A stretch of 41,663 bases of DNA. Origin: Anaerococcus tetradius ATCC 35098. GTDB taxonomy: Bacteria; Bacillota; Clostridia; Tissierellales; Peptoniphilaceae. The position numbers were made by a program, and so were the translations under genes. The notes below the pieces were generated by a model. The model saw only the letters and a program-made list of their open reading frames with translations, was not told the DNA's origin and did no database searches. This document shows, one piece after another, positions 1-5,772 of this stretch (positions are counted from its first letter, which is position 1; each line of letters begins with the position of its first letter). Location: the NCBI RefSeq assembly GCF_000159095.1, contig NZ_GG666299.1:21058-62720 (forward strand). Direction: 5' to 3'.

Positions 1-2
1 TC

Positions 3-431
3 TGGAAAGACAAAAAACCAGACAACCCACCAGCTCCACAACCAAATCCAGAACAACCAGGAGGAAGTGGAACAAGTCCATGTCCAAGTCCAAGTCCACA
101 AGCAGGAGAAGTTGGAACAAATCCAGGCACAGAGAATCCAGGAAAACCAGGTGAAAAGCCAGGTGAACCAGGAAAATCTTCAGAAGAAAAACCTTCTAAG
201 GAAAATCCAAGTCCTGAAAAGAAAAAAGAAGGCAAGAAGCAAGAAGCTGAACCTAGCAAAAAGATTCCTGTTCCACAAGAAAAAGAAAACAAAGAACAAG
301 CAGAAAATAAAGCTAAGAATACCAACCCTAATGTAAAGACAGGTGTTGAATCATTGAACTTAGTAACAGCAAGCTTAGTTTCAGCAGCAAGTGCTTTGTT
401 TATGACATTCAAGAAAAAGAAAAATGATTAA
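3..431 (+). CDS. C-terminal end of a sortase-anchored, proline-rich surface protein (5' partial)
   Basis: The reading frame enters from the left edge and stops with TAA at 429-431, giving 142 codons with no start in the window. The first ~100 residues are a low-complexity linker rich in Pro, Gly, Glu and Lys (PGKPGEKPGEPGK-like), typical of the wall-spanning part of Gram-positive surface proteins. The last 35 residues form a sorting signal: a variant sortase motif NVKTG, a hydrophobic stretch (about LNLVTASLVSAASALF) and a basic tail KKKKND. The protein would be cleaved at the motif and attached to peptidoglycan. An overlapping 89-codon open frame at 67-336 is a shadow in another frame. The functional N-terminal domains lie outside the window, so ligand or activity cannot be named. 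Confidence 0.85.
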   Translation, partial: WKDKKPDNPPAPQPNPEQPGGSGTSPCPSPSPQAGEVGTNPGTENPGKPGEKPGEPGKSSEEKPSKENPSPEKKKEGKKQEAEPSKKIPVPQEKENKEQAENKAKNTNPNVKTGVESLNLVTASLVSAASALFMTFKKKKND

Positions 432-456
432 TCTATAAGATTTGTAGATGAGAAAG

Positions 457-481
457 CTCGGGGAAGCCCGAGTTTTCTTTT
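457..481 (+). terminator. Rho-independent terminator of the surface protein gene
   Basis: CTCGGG (457-462) pairs with CCCGAG (467-472) across a GAAG loop and is followed by TTTTCTTTT. It lies 25 bases after the stop codon. Confidence 0.9.
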
Positions 482-544
482 GCAAAAAATCCTATAATAA
501 AGTCCCTTATTCCTAATTATCTTCCTCGTAATGATGCATTATTC

Positions 545-770
545 TGTCATTCCTAATGGTTCTGGCCACAATGAACGCAAGTGAATTGATGGAAGACCTT
601 AATCAAGGTTTTCGAGATGATCCGCTAAGGAGAATCCGAAAACCACTGTCGACAGAGAAATCGTAGATTTCGACGAGGAATATCACTAGTAAAACTAAGA
701 GCCGGGGAGAAAAAAGATGACAAAAAAAGAGATCCCTCCTCGAAAGCAAGCTTTCTCGTTCGGGATGACA
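545..770. repeat. Divergent first copy of the TGTCAT...ATGACA element
   Basis: The right half (from about 649, TCGACAGAGAAATC..., to the TTCGGGATGACA end at 759-770) matches the later copies, including GACAAAAAAAGAGATCCCTCC. The left part is degenerate: a TGTCATTCC end is seen at about 545, but roughly 100 extra bases separate it from the recognisable core. Its inner palindrome, GAAAGC-AA-GCTTTC, differs in sequence from that of the next copies but keeps the ability to pair. Confidence 0.6.
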
Positions 771-815
771 TTGGGTGACGCATTGCTCACTGTTACAACA
801 GCATTAAGAATGACA
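771..815. repeat. 45-base direct sub-repeat, copy 1
   Basis: Starts TTGGGTGACGCATTGCTCAC and ends AAGAATGACA. It is related to the four sub-repeats at 954-997, 998-1042, 1181-1224 and 1225-1269. Confidence 0.75.
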
Positions 816-823
816 GGGTTGTA

Positions 824-1050
824 TGTCATTTCGACAGAGCTTCCACGGGGAAGCGACGAGAAATCCTATTAGTAAGTCTACAAGCCAAGCAAACATAAGA
901 CGACAAAAAAAGAGATCCCTCCTCGCAAGCTTGCTTTCTCGTTCGGGATGACATTGGGTGACGCATTGCTCATAGTGACAATTCAATTAGGATGACATGG
1001 GTTGCCGCATTGCTCGCTGTGACACTTCCATTAAGGATGACAGGGTTGTA
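824..1050. repeat. 227-base tandem repeat, unit 1
   Basis: The unit contains a 130-base palindromic element (824-953; ends TGTCATTTCGA and TTCGGGATGACA) and two 44/45-base sub-repeats (954-997, 998-1042). Inside the element, GCTTCC-ACGG-GGAAGC (839-854) and the perfect palindrome GCAAGCTTGC can each form a hairpin. The next 227 bases (1051-1277) are nearly identical, with only scattered differences visible, which points to a recent duplication. Confidence 0.9.
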
Positions 1051-1277
1051 TGTCATTTCGACAGAGCTTCCACGGGGAAGCGACGAGAAATCCTATCAGT
1101 AAGTCTACAAGTCAAGCAAACATAAGACGACAAAAAAAGAGATTCCTCCTCGCAAGCTTGCTTGCTCGTTCGGGATGACATTGGGTGACGCATTGCTCAT
1201 AGTGACAATTCAATTAGGATGACATGGGTTGCCGCATTGCTCACTGTGATACTTCCATTAAGGATGACAGTCCAGCC
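1051..1277. repeat. 227-base tandem repeat, unit 2
   Basis: Second copy of the preceding unit: palindromic element 1051-1180, then sub-repeats 1181-1224 and 1225-1269. The visible differences from unit 1 include CTATCAG for CTATTAG, GATTCC for GATCCC and CTTGCTCG for CTTTCTCG. Confidence 0.9.
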
Positions 1278-1280
1278 ATC

Positions 1281-1393
1281 TGTCATTTCGAACGAACGAA
1301 GTGAGGAGAATCTAACTAGTAAGTCTAGGGACCAAGCAAACAAAAGATGTCAAAGGAAAAGATCCCTACGTCGCTTCGCTCCTCTGGATGACA
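1281..1393. repeat. Divergent last copy of the palindromic element
   Basis: Begins with TGTCATTTCGAACGAACGAA and ends with CTGGATGACA. The central part keeps the same order of blocks (AGTAAGTCTA, CAAGCAAACA, AAGATCCCT) but the hairpin arms differ (GAACGAAGTGAGGAG and TCGCTTCGCTCCTC). It stops about 60 bases before the hsp20 -35 box. Confidence 0.75.
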
Positions 1394-1456
1394 TGTGGAA
1401 GATCCTCACGTTGCGACTCTCCTCTTATAAAAGTTATAAAAATTTTCAAAAATAAT

Positions 1457-1485
1457 TTGACTAACTCTGACCTTCCTAGTATATT
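1457..1485 (+). promoter_or_regulatory. Sigma-A type promoter of hsp20
   Basis: -35 TTGACT (1457-1462), 17-base spacer, -10 TATATT (1480-1485). The expected start near 1492 lies just upstream of the CIRCE operator. Confidence 0.75.
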
Positions 1486-1499
1486 ATGAGTGTAAGAAG

Positions 1500-1526
1500 T
1501 TAGCAGTCGAGTGTAACGAGTGCTAA
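1500..1526. promoter_or_regulatory. CIRCE operator (HrcA binding site)
   Basis: TTAGCAGTC, nine bases, GAGTGCTAA. The CIRCE consensus is TTAGCACTC-N9-GAGTGCTAA, so one base of the left arm deviates while spacing and right arm are perfect. It sits just downstream of the predicted transcription start and about 40 bases before the hsp20 ATG, the classical place for HrcA repression of heat-shock genes. Confidence 0.9.
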
Positions 1527-1565
1527 GACTTATAATAAACGTATCACTATGAAAGGAAGTATATT

Positions 1566-2000
1566 ATGACAAATTTAATGAGAAGAAATAATGGATTAAG
1601 AAATTACGAAGATTTTTATGATATGGTAGATGCGTTTTTTGGAAATGATCTAGATAAACGCGATGTATTTAAGTCTACTTTTAAGGTAGATGTTTCAGAG
1701 GATGATGATAAGTATTTAGTAGAGGCAGAGCTTGCTGGTATCAAGAAGGAAGATGTTGATATTAATCTCGACAAGGGTCAACTTACTTTGACAGTTAATA
1801 AAACTAGCTCAAAGGACGATAGTAACAAGGAAAAAAATTATATCCACAAGGAAAGAACTAGTGAGAGAATGACAAGGTCAATGTATTTTCCAAATATTGA
1901 TGAAGCAAATGTAGCTGCAAAATTAGAAGATGGTATTTTGGAAATCGAGATTCCAAAGTTAAAGGAAAAAGATACTCAAAAGAAGATAGAGATTAAATAG
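1566..2000 (+). CDS. hsp20: Small heat shock protein, Hsp20/alpha-crystallin family
   Basis: 144 residues, start ATG at 1566 behind GAAAGGAAG. The alpha-crystallin domain spans about residues 35-140: FKVDVSEDDDKYLVEAELAG, then a conserved AGIKKEDVDINLDKGQLTL segment, and the end LEDGILEIEIPKLKEK. The family forms oligomeric, ATP-independent holdase chaperones in the cytoplasm that keep unfolding proteins soluble for DnaK/ClpB. The gene is monocistronic, flanked by its own promoter, a CIRCE element and a terminator, so it is probably repressed by HrcA and induced by heat or protein stress. Length is normal for the family. Confidence 0.95.
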   Translation: MTNLMRRNNGLRNYEDFYDMVDAFFGNDLDKRDVFKSTFKVDVSEDDDKYLVEAELAGIKKEDVDINLDKGQLTLTVNKTSSKDDSNKEKNYIHKERTSERMTRSMYFPNIDEANVAAKLEDGILEIEIPKLKEKDTQKKIEIK

Positions 2001-2009
2001 ATTTATAGG

Positions 2010-2034
2010 CTCCTCAGCTTGCTGGGGAGTTTTT
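2010..2034 (+). terminator. Terminator of hsp20
   Basis: CTCCTCAG (2010-2017) pairs with CTGGGGAG (2022-2029) over a CTTG loop, followed by TTTTT. Confidence 0.9.
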
Positions 2035-2160
2035 GTATGTGTTTTTTTCTAGAAGGTTTTTTATATTTAAGTTTTTGTCTTTGCTTTCTTATTTTTCTTG
2101 GCTCTTCTTTAAGGGAGAAGCTTTTTTGATCCTTATTATTAATAGAAAAAGCCAGTCATT

Positions 2161-2171
2161 TTGAGTATAAT
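2161..2171 (+). promoter_or_regulatory. Possible promoter of the uppS operon
   Basis: TATAAT at 2166-2171 lies 30 bases before the uppS ATG. No good -35 box is seen 16-18 bases upstream. The gap 2035-2160 otherwise holds only T-rich DNA with a weak hairpin at about 2105-2121. Confidence 0.5.
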
Positions 2172-2200
2172 GAGTTAAGATTAAAGATAAAGGAAGTTTT

Positions 2201-2899
2201 ATGGATAAGATTAATATTCCAACTCATGTTGCCATTGTTTTGGATGGCAATGGGAGATGGGCTAAGAAGAGATTTATGCCTAGGACTTATGGCCACAAGA
2301 ATGGGGCTGATAGGGTCGTAGACATTTGCTTATATGCTAAGGAATGTGGGGTTAAGTATCTTAGTCTTTATGCTTTTTCTACTGAGAATTGGAAAAGGCC
2401 TGATGATGAAGTCAACTACCTCATGAAGCTTGTAATTAAGTTTATTAATAGCAAGCTTGATATTTTGATGAGAGAGAATTGTAAGCTTAATTTTATTGGT
2501 GATTTGGACAAGCTTCCACCTGAGACTAAGGCGATTTGCCTAAAGGCCATGGAGGATACTAGGGATAATGATGCTATTACTTTAAATATAGCCCTCAATT
2601 ATGGGGGTCGTGATGAATTGGTTCACGCTTTTAGACAAATGCTTGATGAGGGAGTAGCTAGTAAAGATTTGACAGAAGAGATGATTTCTTCTCATCTTTA
2701 TACAAAAGATCAGCCTGATCCAGATCTTTTGATTAGGCCAGGTGGCGAGCTAAGGCTTTCCAATTTCCTAATTTACCAGCTTGCCTATGCGGAGCTTTAT
2801 TTTACGGATACCTTGTGGCCAGATTTTGATAGGGCTTGTTTTGATGAGGCCTTGGCAGATTTTGCTAAGAGGAATAGAAGATATGGGGCCTTGTCATGA
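2201..2899 (+). CDS. uppS: Isoprenyl transferase (undecaprenyl diphosphate synthase)
   Basis: 232 residues, ATG at 2201 behind AAAGGAAG. The cis-prenyltransferase signature AIVLDGNGRWAKKR is at residues 11-24, with the Mg-binding Asp15. The second hallmark, RPGGELRLSNFLIYQ, followed by LAYAELYFTDTLWPDF, lies near the C-terminus. The enzyme condenses isopentenyl diphosphate onto farnesyl diphosphate to make the C55 lipid carrier for cell-wall synthesis. It is first gene of the run uppS-cdsA-rseP-ispG-polC and overlaps cdsA by four bases (ATGA). Slightly shorter than the ~250-residue norm but with all key motifs. Confidence 0.96.
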   Translation: MDKINIPTHVAIVLDGNGRWAKKRFMPRTYGHKNGADRVVDICLYAKECGVKYLSLYAFSTENWKRPDDEVNYLMKLVIKFINSKLDILMRENCKLNFIGDLDKLPPETKAICLKAMEDTRDNDAITLNIALNYGGRDELVHAFRQMLDEGVASKDLTEEMISSHLYTKDQPDPDLLIRPGGELRLSNFLIYQLAYAELYFTDTLWPDFDRACFDEALADFAKRNRRYGALS

Positions 2900-3672
2900 A
2901 TTTGTTTAATAGGGCAATAGGTGGGGCTGTTATCCTTTTTCTTTTGGTCCTTATTACTTATTTGGGTAGGATTCCCTTGGCTGTTGGGGTGATGGTTTTT
3001 TCTTTTGTGGGCCTTCACGAGATTAAGGAGGCTTTAGCAAGGATTGATATCAAGTTACCTATTAAGCTTTTGTATCTTATAAACACCCTAATTATGCTTG
3101 CAGCTTTTGTGAATAATTCTGATCTTTATATAATTAGTCTCGTGCTTTCAGTTTTGTGCATGATGATTTATATAATTTTTAGACCTAAATATAGCTTGTA
3201 TGATGGTTTTGCGACTTCTTTTGTCCTTCTTTATGTGTCATTTTTGATGAGTCATATTTTGAGGATAAAGGATATTAATTATGTTTGGCTACTTTATATA
3301 ACAGCTTGGGGGTCTGATACTTTTGCTTATCTAGTTGGTTCGACTATGGGAAGGCATAAGTTTGAATCTATCAAGCATATTAGCCCAAACAAGACTATCG
3401 AAGGCTCTTTGGGAGGGATTGTCGGGGCGATTTTTCTTAATGTGATTTTTGTTAGGGAGTTTGGTCTCGGTGTTAAGCTTTACGAGCTTATTATTTTTAC
3501 TATTATTGCAGCTATTTTGTCGCAAATTGGCGATTTGATAGCTTCATATATTAAGAGAAAGACTGGAGTTAAAGATTTTGGCCATATTATTCCAGGCCAT
3601 GGGGGAATCCTCGACAGGTTCGATTCTATGTTATTTATTGCTCCAGTTTTGTATTTATTTTCAGTTTTATAA
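2896..3672 (+). CDS. cdsA: Phosphatidate cytidylyltransferase
   Basis: 258 residues, mostly hydrophobic with about seven or eight membrane segments. The C-terminal CDS signature is intact: SPNKTIEGSLGG near residue 160, then GDLIASYIKRKTGVKDFG and IPGHGGILDRFDS. It converts phosphatidic acid and CTP to CDP-diacylglycerol, the precursor of the phosphatidylglycerol made by PgsA (29871-30401). Its start overlaps the uppS stop, and rseP follows nine bases after its stop. Genes for frr and pyrH, common upstream partners of this cluster, are not next to it here. Confidence 0.95.
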   Translation: MNLFNRAIGGAVILFLLVLITYLGRIPLAVGVMVFSFVGLHEIKEALARIDIKLPIKLLYLINTLIMLAAFVNNSDLYIISLVLSVLCMMIYIIFRPKYSLYDGFATSFVLLYVSFLMSHILRIKDINYVWLLYITAWGSDTFAYLVGSTMGRHKFESIKHISPNKTIEGSLGGIVGAIFLNVIFVREFGLGVKLYELIIFTIIAAILSQIGDLIASYIKRKTGVKDFGHIIPGHGGILDRFDSMLFIAPVLYLFSVL

Positions 3673-3681
3673 GGAGATTTG

Positions 3682-4701
3682 ATGACTAAAATTATTATAG
3701 CTATAATCATGTTCCTATTTTTGATTTTGATTCATGAATTTGGACATTTTATTATTGCAAAGGCCTCAGGCATTAAGGTAAACGAGTTTGCTGTTGGCAT
3801 GGGCCCTGCTATTTTGAAGAAGGTAAAGGGGGAAACCCTATATACTTTAAGGCTTATTCCTATTGGTGGTTATTGTGCCATGGAAGGGGAAGATGAGGAA
3901 AGTAGCGACCCTAGAAGTTATGACATGGCAGATGCCAAGAGCAAGTTTTTTACAATTCTTGCAGGGCCTATGATGAACCTTATTCTTGCAGTCGTGATTT
4001 TTTTCATAGTGAGCCTTAATACAGGTGTGGCTACTAATGTTATAGGAAATTTTACGGATGATTCTAGTGCAAGGATGGCAGGTCTTGAAGTTGGTGATGA
4101 GATTTTAAGTCTGGGTGGGGAAAAGATTGAGAAATTCTCCGATATTTCCCAAGTTCTTAATGCTTATTACAAGGATAAGGACATTACAAAAACAATCGAG
4201 CTTGAAGTGTATAGGGAAAGCTCAAAGGAAAAGCTTAATTTCGACCTTTCTCCTAAGAAGGAAAAGGGTGGAGTTTATCTTGGTATTGAAGCTAAGCTAA
4301 GAGGGGTAGGTTTTTTTGAAGCGATCAAGCTTGGTTTTGTTGAGACCTACAAGAATATAGCCCTAATTTTTATTATCCTAGGCAAGCTTTTTACAGGAAA
4401 AATTGCCTTCTCAGCCCTTTCCGGCCCAGTTGGTGTTGTAAAGGAGCTTGGTAACCAAGCCCAAAATGGTCTTATGAGCCTATTGTATTTTCTAGGCTAT
4501 ATCAGTGTCAACCTCGGAGTTTTTAACCTTCTTCCTATACCAGCCCTAGATGGGTCAAAGATTGTAAGTGCTCTATATGAGTTATTTACAGGAAAGAAGG
4601 TCAACAAGAAGTTTGAAGAAAAAATTACCCTAGCAGGTTTTGTAGTTTTAATAAGTTTGATAATATTAATTTCTATTAAAGATATAATAAATTTATTCTA
4701 A
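3682..4701 (+). CDS. rseP: Site-2 protease RseP/RasP (intramembrane zinc metalloprotease)
   Basis: The chosen ATG at 3682 has AAGGAG at 3671-3676; an in-frame TTG one codon earlier is less likely. 339 residues. The zinc-binding HEFGH is at residues 18-22 in the first membrane segment. A PDZ domain follows at about 105-190 (SSARMAGLEVGDEILSLGG). The second metal-ligand region NLLPIPALDGSKIV is near the C-terminus; many homologues read LDGG, so the Ser is a small variation. The family cleaves membrane-bound anti-sigma factors and signal-peptide remnants. cdsA lies upstream, ispG nine bases downstream. Confidence 0.95.
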   Translation: MTKIIIAIIMFLFLILIHEFGHFIIAKASGIKVNEFAVGMGPAILKKVKGETLYTLRLIPIGGYCAMEGEDEESSDPRSYDMADAKSKFFTILAGPMMNLILAVVIFFIVSLNTGVATNVIGNFTDDSSARMAGLEVGDEILSLGGEKIEKFSDISQVLNAYYKDKDITKTIELEVYRESSKEKLNFDLSPKKEKGGVYLGIEAKLRGVGFFEAIKLGFVETYKNIALIFIILGKLFTGKIAFSALSGPVGVVKELGNQAQNGLMSLLYFLGYISVNLGVFNLLPIPALDGSKIVSALYELFTGKKVNKKFEEKITLAGFVVLISLIILISIKDIINLF

Positions 4702-4710
4702 GGAGAGAAA

Positions 4711-5772
4711 ATGAGAAAATTAACTAGAAAGATTTATGTAGGAGATGTTGCAGTTGGAGGTGACTCTCCTATTTCTGTCCAATCAATGACGACAGCAAAG
4801 ACAAGTGATGTGGATGCGGTAGTCGCACAAATCAACGCCCTAGAAAAGGCGGGCTGTGATATAGCGAGGTCTGCTATTAATTCTATCGAAGATGCCGAGG
4901 CTATTTCTGAAATCAAAAAGAGGACTAATCTTCCCCTAGTAGCAGACATCCAATTTGATTATAAGTTAGCCCTTGCCGCAGTTGAAAATGGATGTGATTG
5001 TCTAAGGTACAATCCAGGAAATATTGGTGGGTCTGATAAGGTGAAGCAACTTGTAGAAAAGTGCAAGGAAAAAAAGATTCCTATTAGAATAGGTGTTAAT
5101 TCCGGATCAATATCAAGAAAAATTGTCGACAAATTCGGTGGGGTCAATGCTAATTCCCTTGTAGCTTCTGCTCTAGAAGAAGTTAAAATCCTAGAAGAGC
5201 TTGATTTTCACGATATCAAAATTTCTGTTAAATCGTCAGATGTTAATACAATGATAGATGCTTATAGGAAGTTATCAGCATCTTGCGATTATCCCCTCCA
5301 CCTAGGGGTTACGGAAGCTGGTCCTCTCTATCAAGCCCTTGTTAAATCATCAATAGGTATTGGCTCTTTGCTAAAGGATGGGATTGGCGATACTATAAGA
5401 GTTTCAATTACTGGAGATATCCTAGAAGAAGTCAAGGCAGGAAAGGCAATCCTAAAGGCCCTTAATCTAAGACGTGAAGGAGTCGATATTGTGTCATGTC
5501 CAACTTGTTCAAGGACTACAGTCGATCTTCCTAACATAGTAAGGGAAGTTGAGGAGAAAACAGGTGGACTTGATATATCTTCTAAGGTTGCTATTATGGG
5601 TTGTCCTGTCAATGGCCCTGGCGAGAGCAAGGAGGCAGATTATGGAATTTCTGCTGCTAATGGTATGGGCTTTCTTTTCAAAAATGGAAAGACAATCAAG
5701 AAGGTAAAAGAAGAAGAAATTGTCGATACCTTGATAGAAGTTCTACAAGAAAGTAAAGAAAATGAAAATTGA
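4711..5772 (+). CDS. ispG: 4-hydroxy-3-methylbut-2-en-1-yl diphosphate synthase (flavodoxin/ferredoxin)
   Basis: 353 residues, ATG behind AAGGAG. The N-terminal TIM barrel begins RKIYVGDVAVGGDSPISVQS. The C-terminal iron-sulfur part carries the three cluster cysteines in CPTCSRT and GCPVNGPGE. The enzyme makes HMBPP from MEcPP in the MEP isoprenoid pathway, upstream of the substrate used by UppS. It sits between rseP and polC, and the polC start lies within its last codons (11-base overlap). The MEP gene dxr, frequently found between cdsA and rseP in Firmicutes, is not in the window. Confidence 0.96.
   Translation: MRKLTRKIYVGDVAVGGDSPISVQSMTTAKTSDVDAVVAQINALEKAGCDIARSAINSIEDAEAISEIKKRTNLPLVADIQFDYKLALAAVENGCDCLRYNPGNIGGSDKVKQLVEKCKEKKIPIRIGVNSGSISRKIVDKFGGVNANSLVASALEEVKILEELDFHDIKISVKSSDVNTMIDAYRKLSASCDYPLHLGVTEAGPLYQALVKSSIGIGSLLKDGIGDTIRVSITGDILEEVKAGKAILKALNLRREGVDIVSCPTCSRTTVDLPNIVREVEEKTGGLDISSKVAIMGCPVNGPGESKEADYGISAANGMGFLFKNGKTIKKVKEEEIVDTLIEVLQESKENEN

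Larger units (their letters stand above)
482..1456. repeat. Gene-free field of nested palindromic and direct repeats
   Basis: No convincing gene lies in this ~975-base stretch. It holds at least four related copies of a ~113-130 base element with imperfect inverted ends, TGTCATTTCGA on the left and TTCGGGATGACA on the right. Between the copies are ~45-base direct sub-repeats that also end in GGATGACA. The individual units are listed separately. Open frames at 804-986 (-) and 1219-1455 (+) lie entirely inside the repeats, have no ribosome binding site and resemble no known family. The stretch ends just before the hsp20 promoter. Confidence 0.85.

Noticed and set aside
67-336. Open frame of 89 codons, Gln/Lys-rich
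   Set aside because: It is in a different frame from the surface protein (3-431), whose frame carries the sorting signal; no ribosome binding site; composition is a by-product of the CCA/GAA-rich repeats.
804-986. Minus-strand open frame of 60 codons
   Set aside because: Lies inside the palindromic repeats and changes from copy to copy; no ribosome binding site.
824-1277. CRISPR array
   Set aside because: The units are 227 bases, nearly identical over their whole length, with no short repeat and unique-spacer pattern and no cas genes.
1219-1455. Open frame of 78 codons
   Set aside because: Also made of repeat DNA, runs into the hsp20 promoter region, no known family.
2101-2127. Second terminator before uppS
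   Set aside because: CTTCT/AGAAG stem of only five pairs; too weak to list alone.
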